Below, in pieces: positions 1 to 11,495 of a stretch of 64,000 nt of DNA. Position 1 is the stretch's first letter. Each line of letters begins with the position of its first letter. Origin of the DNA: Dermanyssus gallinae (lineage: Eukaryota > Arthropoda > Arachnida > Mesostigmata > Dermanyssidae); contig QVRM01002067.1 in NCBI GenBank assembly GCA_003439945.1, positions 1,672,501-1,736,500 of the forward strand, written 5' to 3'. The translations under genes were made by a program, and so were the position numbers. The notes beneath the pieces are model-generated. The model did no database searches. It was not told the origin of the DNA and saw only the letters and a program-made list of their open reading frames with translations.

Positions 1-278
1 AATCTTATAGCGTGTCAAGGTTAGCCACACACGACAGCAAAACAACGGGATCGATCTAACAATGAGACATGATGCGAGTGGCAGATCAACTATCCCCCTA
101 CTTAAGATGAGAGCATATTTGGCTTACTTTCCTGCACTGCACGAAGTTTGCTCCTATCTTGTATTGTTTTAATAATGAGATCTAAGACCGTGTTAATCAT
201 GCTGATGTTGATGGACTGTCAACAAGACGTTTAGTCCATAATAGGTACGTTACGTGATTGTTGACGTAATTGCAGGGC

Positions 279-338
279 GATGTTCATTTTGTAAAGCTCT
301 GCTGCGCTGATGTTCATTTTGTAAAGCTCTGCTCCGCT
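279..338. repeat. 30-bp tandem duplication (two units)
   Basis: Two adjacent 30-bp units, 279-308 and 309-338, differ by one base and both start GATGTTCATTTTG. There is no coding context. It looks like a recent local duplication. Confidence 0.85.
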
Positions 339-410
339 GTCAAACGTCCGATATCTGCAACTTTAGTACAAAGTTACGCGCAATTTCAGTATTTGTTTAT
401 AATTTTTATT

Positions 411-603
411 ATAGAAAATATTGTGATGATTTATTAATCATTTACATTAAGTTTGCACACTCGGCAGTGCTCGCCTTAATAAAAATGGTGGTAAAAAGGT
501 GTCACGTGAAGTTAAGAGTCAGTTGTCCGTGTCCTTGCTTGATGGTAGCCCCCGCTCTTATGGACCCGGTGCGAGCGGTATATCCTCAAGGTTCCTTGCA
601 AAG
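411..603 (-). mobile_element. LINE A (R2-like) 3'-end fragment
   Basis: On the minus strand this matches the last ~190 bases of the R2-like element at 39352-42710: the end of the coding region, the short 3' UTR with GTGACACCTTTTTACC, and the 3' terminus ending CAATATTTTCTAT. It is 5'-truncated, as expected for target-primed reverse transcription. The flank at the 3' end is TTATTATA rather than a long (TA)n array. Confidence 0.85.
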
Positions 604-870
604 CCTTCTACCTTTACTTCATCAACTAATTTTGGCAACGACCCGACTTGATACGTGTTGGCTGTTTATGCTTATATAGTCACTTTAGGAGGTGCAGTAG
701 GTTTGCATCATTTTTATCTAAAATTTAAATGAAAAACAGCTTACTATGTAAAATAATGTCATTTTTCTTTACTATCTGTTTTATGGAACAAATAAATCGT
801 TATGTAAGAAGCAATTCGAATTTTTACCGTAAGTGAAAATCTGCAGTTATATGTTTTAAGCATTGTAGTT

Positions 871-1065
871 TTAGACCAGCTGCTAGGTTCGAGCCCGGTG
901 TTTTGCGTGCGTCTTTCGTCCGGAGGAGACACCTAGGTGCACGGGTTAGATTTGCATTGTTGCACATTTGTATTTATGGGGCCGTCTTACGAAGCAATGC
1001 AAGGGCAAATTCGTGAACGTTAAATGTTGGCTGAGAGTCAGTCCGGAAAAATTAGGACTAGCTTT
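871..1065 (+). mobile_element. tRNA-derived SINE, family S1, copy 1
   Basis: Homologous to 12167-12338 and 62717-62913. Shared blocks are CGGAGGAGACAC near the 5' part, a central ATTTGTATTTA, and a 3' block GTTAAATGTTGGCTGA followed by AGTCAGTCCGGAAAA. Better preserved copies have a pol III B-box-like GGGTTCGAGTTCC, which suggests a tRNA head. Here the B box is degraded (GGGTTAGATTT). There is no obvious poly-A tail and the exact ends are uncertain. Confidence 0.75.
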
Positions 1066-1782
1066 TAGGTGTATAGAGGTTATTTACAGTGATAATTACG
1101 TGCAAATCCTACGATTTGCGTCAATGATTTCACTTCTGAAATACCGTCATCAACTATAATTTATTCTGTTTAAAACCTTGCCTGATTTGAGCATCACTGC
1201 GGGTTTTTACTTAAGTTGCTTTGAAGAAAGGTATGTTTTGAGGCGGCGATTTTTATCATTTGGCCTTAGAATTTTCAAACAGAGTAGGCAGTTTATATTT
1301 GTCAGTGTTTTCAATATATAGATGGCTAATAAGGGTGCATTATTGCGTATAGTTTTGCGTTATAGTAAGGAAAGCAAGCGCTAAATGTATCACCAGGGGC
1401 ATGCTAACTGAGCATTCCTTTCACTATCTATTTGTGCATAATTAAATAGATGTATTGTAATAAAGAAAGCAACTTCTTGATAAGAACAACAGAGTATTAC
1501 ACTTGGGAAGTGTGTATCTTTGTCAATCGATGTATGTTTGTGGAGTGTGGGATGATTGAAGGGAATATCATGAATATCAGCGTACTCATTCGAAGCTTCG
1601 AGTCATTGTCATTGTTGTCGTCGATGGTGAACTGCACATCACGATTGTTGTCTGTTTTTCTTTCTATTGATGTCATCACTGTTGTTGTTGCCACTGTTGT
1701 TGCTAGTGTTGCTGTTGGCGTCGCTGTTCTTGCTTTAACCGTTGGTGCTTGGTTTAGTGTTTGGCTTTCGGCGCAGCATATG

Positions 1783-1788
<6 letters not shown>

Positions 1789-1835
<47 letters not shown>
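1789..1835. repeat. (TA)n microsatellite
   Basis: Pure TA dinucleotide array of about 47 bp. Confidence 0.97.
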
Positions 1836-1837
<2 letters not shown>

Positions 1838-2780
1838 ATATTCTAGTAAGGCCATAAATAAGATACGTGTTAAATAAGGCTTTTGGCTACTGTAGGCTGG
1901 GTTTTTTAAAGTGGCCTCCCTGCCCCTAAAAGGAATAAGTGTGCCACATGTTAAATTATCGAACAGGACTTGCAACAAGACCGTCTTGCATATAATTGTC
2001 ACTTGATTTTGAACTAATATATATATATATATATAACCACATACACTTGTATACAGTGTATTAAACTGCCTTTGTTGGGAACATGGTTATTATTTCTGCA
2101 TGTTGCGTTCCTGTTGTCATCATTATGCCCACTCCCATTACGATGTTACGATGTGTGCTACTCATAGCTAGTCATAAGCGTTCGACACTGAATGTCTAGT
2201 TACCTAATGCTGTTGCTGGCCCTGCTCTAGGCAGTAGTGTAGCGGTCGTCTGTGCTGGAACGACCTGACGGAGTCTCCGTTAGTCACTATGTGGCATTAA
2301 GGGGATTATGGGCTAGCGGCTTGCACGGAAACGGCGGGAATATTTTCATGGCTATGGATGCTGCTGTATGTAAGTATCTGTGAGGCGGACGGATAGGTGG
2401 GAGACGGTAAGCAATAGCTCGTCGCCACATGGCCGCACTCTCAATGAACACCCACTTAAGCCAGCCTGGCCACCGCAACCACCACCACTGTTGTGATACT
2501 TATCGTTATCATTCTCGCCAGTGGCCACCGGCGCTGTTGGATCAGCCGACAAACCCTCAGGTCCTGTAAATTGCCTCTCGAACGAAGCCGGACAACATCT
2601 TAGGTCCACAAGGGAGAACTATCCGTTTGCTTCATGCTGTCTCCCCTTTGATTTTGTGTTTTTCCAATATCGTGCAGACGGAATGCATTTGCGTCAAAGC
2701 TGCGATGCTAAAAGAACAACAAGTCCTGTGACAGTGATCCGAGGTCGCCTGATAAGGTATTTTTGCACCTTTGCACAGCT

Positions 2781-2823
2781 AGCGCTTACAGCGCTATATT
2801 ATAATATAAGCGCTTACAGCGCT
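2781..2823. repeat. Duplicated 15-bp motif around an AT palindrome
   Basis: The 15-mer AGCGCTTACAGCGCT occurs at 2781-2795 and again at 2809-2823, separated by a self-complementary AT-rich spacer. Each copy contains AGCGCT at both ends, so the block can fold several ways. Confidence 0.75.
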
Positions 2824-3141
2824 TATGCGTATAAGCGTTAACAGCAAGGCAACGACGTAAAGATCTATTCGACCCGGTAGACTCATTGTAGACAATGTTG
2901 CGGCGACTCATCATCTTGGAAGCAGTCGTCCTACCAAAGCGAACGACGCAACCGTCGAAAAAGATTACAGGGAGCCCATGTTCCGAACACGACGCTCTAC
3001 TTTTCACGTCCTCACGACAATGACAACCTGAGAAATTGAAACCGCGCCAGCGCTGGCTATTTCAGCGTCATCTGGACTTCCTGTGCTCACGCACGGGCAT
3101 ACATACAAAATCATACGGCGTCTCGTCTGTGTTCAATCACA

Positions 3142-3489
3142 ATGAAGTCAAAAAGTGTCATGTTTAGTGAGGTGTCCAACCTTGTTGTGCCACCCGCCGA
3201 TACTGAGGATTCGTCCCTTTCCGGGCTGGATTCATCCACGTCCAATGGATCCAGTCCGGTCCAAAATGCGCCAACGATCGTAGAAGTACATGTGGTCCCA
3301 GAGCTCGATGATGAAAGAACGTCATGGACTTCAACAATCTGCGAGCGTAAGCTCACAGCAGATACGCCGGCTATAACAGTAACTGCGCCTCCACCGCACT
3401 CACTTGAACAACAGCAGCAATCAACGGCAACAACTCCGGAACAGTTTTTCGAACATCACCTTATGGTTGAGGTCGCTCGAAATTTTGTC
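3142..3489 (+). CDS. Candidate coding exon, possibly a 5' exon of the OCA2-like gene
   Basis: An ATG at 3142 opens a 116-codon frame that runs exactly to a consensus splice donor, GTAAGT at 3490. The encoded segment looks like real protein rather than random translation: acidic, rich in Ser, Thr and Pro, with a QQQQ run and an amphipathic end (EQFFEHHLMVEVARNFV). It ends in phase 0. The next candidate exon in the window starts after an AG at 17209-17210, upstream of the ATG at 17226, and would also be in phase 0 with no stop (RDLRT before the Met). It could therefore be an alternative first exon of the OCA2-like gene across a 13.7-kb intron, or the first exon of another gene. I do not recognise the sequence itself. 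Confidence 0.45.
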
Positions 3490-3627
3490 GTAAGTTTAAC
3501 GAAAATTTATTTTCAAAATAAACATTGTAATTAGTTACTAGTTGACAAAGGTATACGTCCGGACGTCACAGAACACCTTCTGACTAGTGCAAAGTCACAA
3601 AGCGTATGTGTTTATATATACGTCTAG

Positions 3628-3631
<4 letters not shown>

Positions 3632-3673
<42 letters not shown>
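3632..3673. repeat. (TA)n microsatellite
   Basis: TA array of about 42 bp. Confidence 0.97.
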
Positions 3674-3674
<1 letters not shown>

Positions 3675-4493
3675 CGTCGAAAATGCGTAGTTCAATCGCA
3701 TACTCTCCTGCTTTGTCTCTGGCTCGAAGTGATGAATATCGGCCGATTAAACACCTTCTGCGGTCAGAAATCTAGATTCACCTATCTATCATATTCATAA
3801 TTTTAAAAAAATCATTTTAGCAATCAACTCTTTCCTACAATTTGATTTTTTTTAAAGCGTCTTTTGTAATTGAGTTGAGTTACTCTTGTATTTTTTTCTT
3901 GCTCTTCTATATAGTCACAAAACGTTGTTCTTTTAATTTTTCATCAAATAATCTAAAATCAGTAACGATGTGCGCCTGTGCATTGTCGTGATGGAGGACT
4001 AAAAGTTGTTTGCTTAGAGATCAAGCCACTTGCACCGGACGTTTTTGCGCAATATTAGTGAAATTTGGCAATTGTATTCCGTATCGATCGTTCACCAGGT
4101 TGCAAATAAAATCATGAAAGATAATTTCCTTGTAGCCGAAAAACAGTTAAAAGGGCCTTGGTATAGGATTTGCTCTGTCCAAATTTCTTCTATCGACTCT
4201 CTACCTGGAAGCGCAACTGAGAGAATTGGGCTTTGGTCTTGACGTCGTAACTGCATACTAATGACTCGCCTTCTGTAGTCGTTCCCTGAAGCAATTCAGA
4301 TTGAATAAGAGCTGCCTTGTTCATATGGCATCTTCGTAATATAAAAGAGTGGTACCAACCGTATTGCTTTAGTTTTATTTGGAATAGTCTAACTTAGATG
4401 CCGAACATCGCTCTTTAAGCATCATTTTATAGATCATTAATATGATCAAGGAAGTTTTCCACTGTCTTTCGGGTAGACGGTTTTGTTGAGAAC

Positions 4494-4562
<69 letters not shown>

Positions 4563-5639
4563 TAGAAAGAGAGAAAGAGAGAACCCATAGTTGCCCAAAA
4601 TGTCTTACTTATTGATTTACTCACGCATTTACACGCACGTACAATTTTATTAATTTATAAATTATTTATCTAAAATTAATAACAGGTAGGTTTGAAAAAG
4701 ATAATATATATATATATATATATAAACTCGGATACTTTTTAGAGTGCACTAAACTGAACAAACGGATTTTCAAGAGCGCGATAGCTGCGGTGGACACATA
4801 CCATTCCATGATGAGGATTCAGCAAATAATAATCGAATAGCTATACGGGGCTCCATGCCTACAAGATAAGGATTCCCAAGAGCGCGGAAATCTAAATAAA
4901 CACATACCGTTCTATAATGAGATTTTAATAAATAAAAATCGATTGGGTAACGGGGCTGTCAATTGGAACGTATATATTTATATTATTTGCGGTGTTGATA
5001 ATAGCCGATATACTGGTGACGGCAACTTGTGCATCCATTTGGAGATTCCGGTTTCTAAATTCGAGAACGTGTCCACTATTTGCACAGACAGTAAAATTAT
5101 TTTGGAATTGCTTGCGTCTGCTGTGATTGAAGTTCGCCGTTTATACACTAGCGAACGGCACACGAAGAAGCCGCTTACATGAGTAGTTCTAATTTTCAAG
5201 CGGTAGCCGTTTGCTTCGCTATCTTTAGCCGACAAGGTGCAAAATGTGCTCGTGGAATCATACCGGCCAGTGTTATGTTTCAAGTGCCAACGCGCGAATA
5301 ATATAGCAAGTTGAAGCACGCTGCAACGGCATGCCATTAATACGGAGGAGCAGATTAATTGGCGGCTGATTGCACTAATGTCCTTAGGTGTGTGAACTGC
5401 GATGTGTAAACCTCAAGCAGCAGAATCATCTAATCGTCCAAGACTCTTCTAGCACAAGGAGCACAACCGCATTCTACTATTTTTCTGCTGAAACCTCTCA
5501 GCATTACTTTGTGGGGTTACGGAAATCCTAATGAACATGCGGTATCCCAGCCATAGTGACTAAGCTAGGACTCGTAAACCAAGTAAACCCGCGTTCCCTC
5601 CACTCCCAAGAGATCAGTAACTGCGTAAGCATTGCTTCG
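3674..5639. other. No recognisable gene
   Basis: AT-rich sequence with (TA)n arrays at 4497-4558 and about 4703-4723. Two similar blocks around 4750-4940 share GGATTTTCAAGAGCGCG versus GGATTCCCAAGAGCGCG and ACACATACCATTC versus ACACATACCGTTC, which suggests a degraded tandem duplication. No convincing protein homology seen. Confidence 0.5.
4497..4558. repeat. (TA)n microsatellite
   Basis: TA array of about 62 bp followed by a short GAGA tract. Confidence 0.97.
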
Positions 5640-6890
5640 AATACATAGGAGCAGGTGTTGCACCAACTCCTACATTCTACTCCAATCCGGCATCATCCGG
5701 CGCATCATGGTTGCCGTGGTGCACCTTAGGCGCGTCAGGCAAACCGTTAACGCCTTGCACAGCTCCACCACCTGGGGATGCGTCGAGAGCCATGTCCTAG
5801 AGCACCCCTGGTTGTCTTTGCCAAGGCTGGTTCGCGTTTGCTGCCAATTTTCCTCTCTTTCCCTCATAGCCTCAAAGAAAACAAATAATTCCCTTTACGC
5901 TCTCGCTAATGTCAGCATGTATGCTACAAGTTCCTTGATTAGTTTTTCTCCCACAGTGGTCGCACACGCGTCTTTTGCTTTTTGGAGAGCCGGACACCGC
6001 AGAACTGTATGTTCGACGTCGTCCGTCTTACCCGATCTGCATTACGCGCAACTGTCGACAATGCATTTTTAATCCTTACCACGTACGTTTGGAACTGGCC
6101 GTGCCCAGTTAGCACCTATGTCGTACTATAGCACAGCTTATTGCGGGTGCAATCGTACCACGCCTTCAGAACAGGGATGAGGTCACTGGTTCAGCTCCCC
6201 GCGGGTGGCCTCCGAGGGTCTTCCAGCTGCACTGCGATGCATTCCACATGCCACCGGTCGATGGTACTTAATCTAGCCTTTGTTAAATCCAGATCGCAAT
6301 CCTTCTGTCTTTTGCCCGCTGACTTGCCAGCAGATCCCATTGCAGCATCATAGACAGCACTAGGAGGGCCGCGGTTGTTACTGTGCGGGCTTACCGCACG
6401 TGATAGAAACGCCCTTCTATTCTCTTATGTCCTCAGCACCATGTCTGCCCAAACTGAAGCCACGTATAGCGCTACCGATTTTGCCAGTAGAAGCCGATTG
6501 CCTTATGTGCAGCAACCGACTCTGGGCATTAGCTGCGCCAGGCTAGCCGCGACCTCGTGGGTTTTGCCACCCACATGCTGGATATGCGTTGATCCATTGA
6601 GACCCTTGTTGAGCACCACACCAATGATACGATTCTCCAAGATACTGTCCATTGTGTCAAGAAGACATATAGGCCAGAAAGCAAAACTACCGATTGAGGT
6701 ATTCTCTTCTCCCACGGGTTTGGGAATCAGGACCAAGTTGGCGTTTTTCCACAACCGCCGAAAATCGCCCCTTCTCGGGGACTCCATCCAAGCTGGATCC
6801 TCTACCGGCTGTCAATTGATGCCGTGCTCACTCGACCTCTTCCAACGTAACCTCGGGAATATCTTCCTCGGCAGCCTCTACACGGGTTAA
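5640..6890 (-). pseudogene. R1/Jockey-type LINE relic (reverse transcriptase)
   Basis: On the minus strand, 6787 down to 6503 reads through a segment with the typical start of a LINE reverse transcriptase: a WKNANLVLIPKP block followed by PICLLDTMDSILE, equivalent to the F-P-x-W-K-x-A and RPICLL-GK-x-E motifs of R1 and Jockey elements. Further downstream, around 6010-5900, a C-terminal zinc-knuckle-like segment reads DDVEHTVLRCPALQKAKDAC. Several frameshifts and stops separate these parts, and the catalytic YADD region is not recognisable. It is a dead, internally degraded copy; the clade is assigned by motif style only. Confidence 0.7.
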
Positions 6891-7062
6891 CCGGGAACAA
6901 GGTCAGGCGATAACCACTCGGTACGGTAATCACCACACTTCTTTCTTTACGTTTTCTGTCAGCTGTTTCCACTCTTGTGCTTTGAAGGTCCTTATGGATA
7001 GCTCTGTAACTTCTAAGAGCCTACTCAATTGCTCGTCAACGTCTAGCCACGTCGGTTCATCC

Positions 7063-7065
<3 letters not shown>

Positions 7066-7130
<65 letters not shown>
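7066..7130. repeat. (TA)n microsatellite
   Basis: TA array of about 65 bp, directly preceding the inverted-repeat element arm at 7163. Confidence 0.97.
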
Positions 7131-7132
<2 letters not shown>

Positions 7133-7162
7133 ATCAGCACCATCGCTCTGGTGTGAAAAAGA

Positions 7163-7470
7163 TGGGCATTAACTTTTAAATTGCCTGACAATAGTCTTTT
7201 GGGCGCATATTCAAGGTTGTAATAGCATCATTTTACGGTTCTGCACGTGAAAGCTTCAACGTGAGAACTAACAACATATATATGTTTTTATGACTTTCCT
7301 TGAACCCGCTATTTGCTAGACTGCGTCGAGTACCATTCAGATTCTGCTGAGTTTTGCGTCGGTATGATCGGTTCCTTTATGCGCTGACTGGTTCTCCCGC
7401 AAACATAAATTTTGCACAAGTATGAAAGCGAAAAAAAAGCAAAATAGCTACTTTTATCTTTTTCATTCTC
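7163..7470. mobile_element. Solo arm of the foldback element family
   Basis: About 300 bp align in the same orientation with 28380-28690, the right arm of the foldback element at 27655-28802. Shared blocks include TCTTTTGGGC followed by GCATA, TTTTATGACTTTCCTT, GGTTCTCCCGCAAAC and GCAAAATAGCTACTTTTAT versus GCAGAATAACTACTTTTAT. Only one arm is present and it is again next to a (TA)n array. No protein product is evident. Confidence 0.75.
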
Positions 7471-9462
7471 TGCACTCTCTGATGTCGACTCTCCTCGCAA
7501 CGGGGTAGGGCTCCCAAATCCGAGATTGCAAAAATTCATTATAAAAAGGAAACTATGTTCGGACATGTTGCCGAGCTTTCTTGCAATTTACACTTGTCAT
7601 AACCGGCCTTGTGAACTTGTGCAAGAACCTGTTCATGAACTTCTGCAAGAGCTTCACAGAACAGGTTCAGGATGTGATGGAAGCCATGGAGAACCACGGA
7701 GTGCTGGTTTAACTGAAAATATCGGTGCTGTGGCCGACAGTGTAAGACAGTGTCCGGAAATATCTGTTAAGTGACAGTGTTGTGACCAATTTTGTGTAGA
7801 ACAATATTTCTGACACATTTTTATCTGAATGAACGTGACAATGAACCAAACTATCGCATATGGGCAACCTAGAATTCTCACGTGAATAAAGAAAGAACCC
7901 TTGCATGTGCTATATGTGACGGTTCGGTGCAGCATCGGGTCCAAAATAATAATTAAGCCTATTTGTTTTACTTGCACGGTGAATGGCGAGTGTTATAGTA
8001 GTACGATTCTTAATTCGCTTTAGTTGAATTTGAAGGGAATCCATGTGGATAAACTGTGGTTCCAACGATATGGTGTCACAAGCCACATGGCCGGCGAAGC
8101 AATTAAGCATTTGAGGATAAATTATATCGAATGGTTAACCCATACACGATTTGCAAAAACCAAAAATGCATTGTATTTATTTCGAAATGCAATTGGGTCT
8201 GCATCAATTAAAAAAAGCATTTATTCAATCAACACCCTTATTGTGATGTTACTTTTAAGAACTCATACTATTCTGCGAACACTCTATATTTTTTCGTTTT
8301 TATTTTTTATTTTTTGTGAGAGCGCGAATGTCAGGCCACACACATAACAACTACCAGAGTAGGGCTAACCATAAGATATTGTACCAGATGCAGGCATTAT
8401 ACATGTACAAACACATTTGCTGATATACAAAAATCTAGAAACTGCGAAACACGCGTTTCTGTAGATGCACGCATTTCTGTATTTGTCGCGAATAAATACT
8501 GTCGGTCTTATGCAAGTCGTCCACGTATTCTACACGCGCGTGCACGCAAGTCTTCTCTGTTGTGCACACGATATGTGAAGTGCGCGTATTCGGTCAGTCG
8601 TAATGCATTGTTAGCAGGCTATCGTTCTTAAGTGCTGTGGTAGACGTTGCAAAGCTGTCGGTTCGTAAGCGGATACCTCAGAATATTTCAATACAGTAAA
8701 CAAAGCCGGCTGGCCCGAGAGGTTTGCCGTAGGGGCCGCATAGATTAGATAGATACACTATATGAATAAGAACGTCTATACTACTCCTCCATATGTATAA
8801 ACACGTGTTGGGGCGTTGACATGTTAATTTTGATCAGCGGATCGGGTATCGCAAGTTGGAGCCCTGATATTGCTAGTTGTTTTTGTTTTACGTGGCTGTC
8901 ACTGTCTTGTTAGCATACCTTTGCTGGAGGAATCCCATACAGCATGCAGTAACTAGAACGCGATGACGATGGGCGTATTTAGACGCTATCATGATCGGGC
9001 ATCTTAGCTAATAACGAGCGACTAAAATGTAGTTGTTGGAGCGTCATCAAACAATTATATAAGTATACGTGTGCGTGTGTTTAGAGTTCCGAGAATAGTG
9101 TTATCACTATCCATTCGCTTCCTCTTGTGTCCAGTGCTTAGGTATTAACTTGATGACTAACGGAAGCAGCTGGTTCCGCTGATGACAGATCGCGCTGCGG
9201 CAGGATTGGATAGATTTGTTGAGAGACACACAGTTGTACTGGTTAACTGGTTGATTTGCCAGCTGACACAAGGCCAATTGATACTTGACTCGCTGCGATT
9301 GACATTATATACTGTATACGCTACAATCGCTGCGAACGCAAAAGCGTTGTTGTTCAACGATTTTTTGTGTTTTGCAATTTTTCCATTATTTGCAAGATTT
9401 CGCTCTTTTTGTGTTGTTTGTGTTTTATTTGCGTAAAGAACACCGTACGTAGGCTGCACATA
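7471..9462. other. No recognisable gene
   Basis: Several ORFs of 60-107 codons are present on both strands, but none shows a recognisable family signature or consistent splice context. Base composition is ordinary, with no long microsatellite. Confidence 0.5.
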
Positions 9463-9494
9463 CGAGGTGTGTTCAATCGTTATCGCGACTTTTG
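9463..9494 (+). repeat. Mariner left terminal inverted repeat
   Basis: Begins CGAGGTGTGTTCAA immediately after the TA at 9461-9462 and ends in TATCGCGACTTTTG. Confidence 0.9.
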
Positions 9495-9733
9495 AATTTT
9501 CGCGGGTTACGTATATTCGAATTTCGATTTTTTGTGGCGTTATGTTGGTACTCATGTCTCTCACTTATGCCGACAAGCTCGGCCATTTTGAATGTTCACT
9601 TAATTGTTGACAGCTGCTTTGCTTGCACGTGTTTTGGATCGTCTTCGATTTTTACCTATTCAAAAAAATTGATCAAAGAACCTGTATCAAATTTTGTGTG
9701 AAAAACGAAATTAAGTGCGCGGATGCATTCCGA

Positions 9734-10729
9734 ATGTTGACTGTGGCATACGGAGAAGCTACCTTGGACCGAAGCAACGTTTATCGGTGGTACAAAATGT
9801 TCTCAGAAGGCCGAGAAGATGTGAACGACGAAGAGCGTGCCGGACGCCCGAGCACTTCAACAACAGACGAAAAAATTAATGAAGTGGAGAAAATGGTATT
9901 GGCCAATCGTCGAATCACCGTTAGAGAAGTTGCTGAGGACCTAAACATATCGATTGGCTCGTGCCATTCGATTTTTATCAATGATTTGGGCATGAGACGG
10001 GTCGCCGCGAAATTCGTACCAAAATTGCTCAATTGCGACCAAAAACAGCATCGCATGAACATTGCTAATGAGATGTTGGACTCTGTCCGCGACGACCCAA
10101 ATTTGCTCCAGAGGGTCATAACTGGTGACGAATCGTGGGTTTATGGTTATGACGTGGAAACCAAAGCTCAATCATCTCAATGGAAGCTGCCGCACGAACC
10201 AAGACCGAAAAAAGCGCGCCAAGTTCGGTCGAATGTGAAAGTTTTGCTGACAGTTTTCTTCGATTGCAGGGGCGTGGTGCATCATGAGTTCTTGCCACAG
10301 GGTAGAACGGTCAATAAGGAATATTACCTGCAAGTTATGCGCAATTTGCGCGAAGCAATCCGCCAGAAACGCCCGGATTTGTGGAAGAACAAAAATTGGC
10401 TTTTGCACCACGATAACGCCCCTGCTCACACATCGTTGCTTGTGCGCGAGTTTTTGGCCAAAAACAACACACTAATGATGCCGCAGCCACCGCATTCCCC
10501 AGATTTGGCCCCCTGTGACTTTTTCTTCTTCCCTAAACTGAAGAGGCCCATGAAAGGACGACGTTACGCTACGCTTGACGAGATAAAAACGGCATCGAAG
10601 GAGGAGCTGAACAAGATTAAAAAAAATGTTTTTTTGAAGTGCTTCGAAGATTGGAAAAACCGTTGGCACAAGTGTATAATATCTCATGGGGATTACTTTG
10701 AAGGGGACAAAATAGATATTCATGAATAA
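9734..10729 (+). CDS. Mariner transposase (D,D34D), start codon apparently lost
   Basis: Cut-and-paste transposase acting on the element's own inverted repeats. The open frame extends upstream to about 9623 with clear family sequence (QRTCIKFCVKNEIKCADAFRM), but no ATG exists before 9734; the only upstream initiator-like codon is TTG at 9623. I give the first in-frame ATG, though homology starts about 20 residues earlier. N-terminal helix-turn-helix regions include LDRSNVYRWYKMF and RRITVREVAEDLNIS. Catalytic triad: Asp in TGDESW (codon 10127), Asp in HHDNAPAH (10412) and Asp in APCDFF (10517); 34 residues separate the last two, the D,D34D spacing of mariner. The frame runs uninterrupted to the TAA at 10727. 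Missing initiation suggests it may be inactive. Confidence 0.9.
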   Translation: MLTVAYGEATLDRSNVYRWYKMFSEGREDVNDEERAGRPSTSTTDEKINEVEKMVLANRRITVREVAEDLNISIGSCHSIFINDLGMRRVAAKFVPKLLNCDQKQHRMNIANEMLDSVRDDPNLLQRVITGDESWVYGYDVETKAQSSQWKLPHEPRPKKARQVRSNVKVLLTVFFDCRGVVHHEFLPQGRTVNKEYYLQVMRNLREAIRQKRPDLWKNKNWLLHHDNAPAHTSLLVREFLAKNNTLMMPQPPHSPDLAPCDFFFFPKLKRPMKGRRYATLDEIKTASKEELNKIKKNVFLKCFEDWKNRWHKCIISHGDYFEGDKIDIHE

Positions 10730-10751
10730 ATGAATAATTTTTGAAAAAACA

Positions 10752-10783
10752 CAAAAGTCGCGATACGTTTTGAACACACTATG
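10752..10783 (-). repeat. Mariner right terminal inverted repeat
   Basis: Read on the minus strand it begins CATAGTGTGTTCAA and ends TATCGCGACTTTTG, followed outside by the TA at 10784-10785. Confidence 0.9.
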
Positions 10784-11429
10784 TATATCTGCGTTGCGCG
10801 TAAACACATGGCATCATGTATTTGTAGCGCCAGCGATGATTGAGTCTGCAATTCATTTATTTGACTAGTTAGTAAGAACTTGGCGCGTGCATTCCAATAA
10901 AAATGTATCGGACAAAACAGACATTAAAGGGAAATAAATGTGGTAAGATTTATGTGTTGCCGGTCATGACGGGCATTCTGCCGGGTGAAAGTACTTAAAT
11001 GGGGATTGACTACCATAGAGTGAGCTTGCAGTCGGTCTGATTTGAGATTGATGCGGTTGGAAACTCGTTTAGGTAAAGAAGGAGGTAGGGGTGAGGAAAG
11101 GCTTTGAAAAGGCAAATCACCGCAGTACGAAAAGCTACAAACGCGCACAATATGCAAACGTATGATATCGTGCATATTACACCACGTTGTGATTATAATG
11201 ATTATAGTTAATATATAGGCATGCTCTGTAAGGTACTAAATATTGTAATTTTACTAACGCACGTTCCTGTACCGACTGACGTTCCTCGTCACTGTACTGA
11301 CGCACCCACTGGCGGTTGTGCTGCATAAGACAATTCCGATTTGATTATTAGTTTACGTATTGTTTTATAGGTAACTTCGTTAATTTAAAGATAACAAACA
11401 TTTTATTGAAATAAATATACCCGCACCGG

Positions 11430-11495
<66 letters not shown>

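Larger units (their letters stand above)
1066..3141. other. No recognisable gene
   Basis: This stretch holds a (TA)n array, a GTT-rich low-complexity segment (about 1600-1750) and a duplicated palindromic motif at 2781-2823. Short ORFs are present but have no recognisable protein signature. The part just before 3142 could be promoter or 5' UTR of the candidate exon that follows. Confidence 0.5.
9463..10783 (+). mobile_element. Near-intact mariner transposon
   Basis: A 1321-bp element bounded by TA dinucleotides at 9461-9462 and 10784-10785, the target duplication expected for Tc1/mariner. The 32-bp terminal inverted repeats share GTGTGTTCAA and TATCGCGACTTTTG (7 mismatches in 32). One transposase frame fills most of the interior. 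It is by far the best preserved transposon in the window, which suggests a younger insertion than the mariner relics elsewhere here. Confidence 0.95.

Noticed and set aside
1450..1788. 112-codon + strand ORF with a hydrophobic Val/Ala-rich end
   Set aside because: The hydrophobic part comes from a GTTGTTG-rich simple sequence, and the ORF runs into a (TA)n array. No family signature or splice sites.
8700..8760. tRNA-like GGCCCGAGAGG stretch
   Set aside because: No B box or cloverleaf could be formed. I see no intact tRNA gene in the window.
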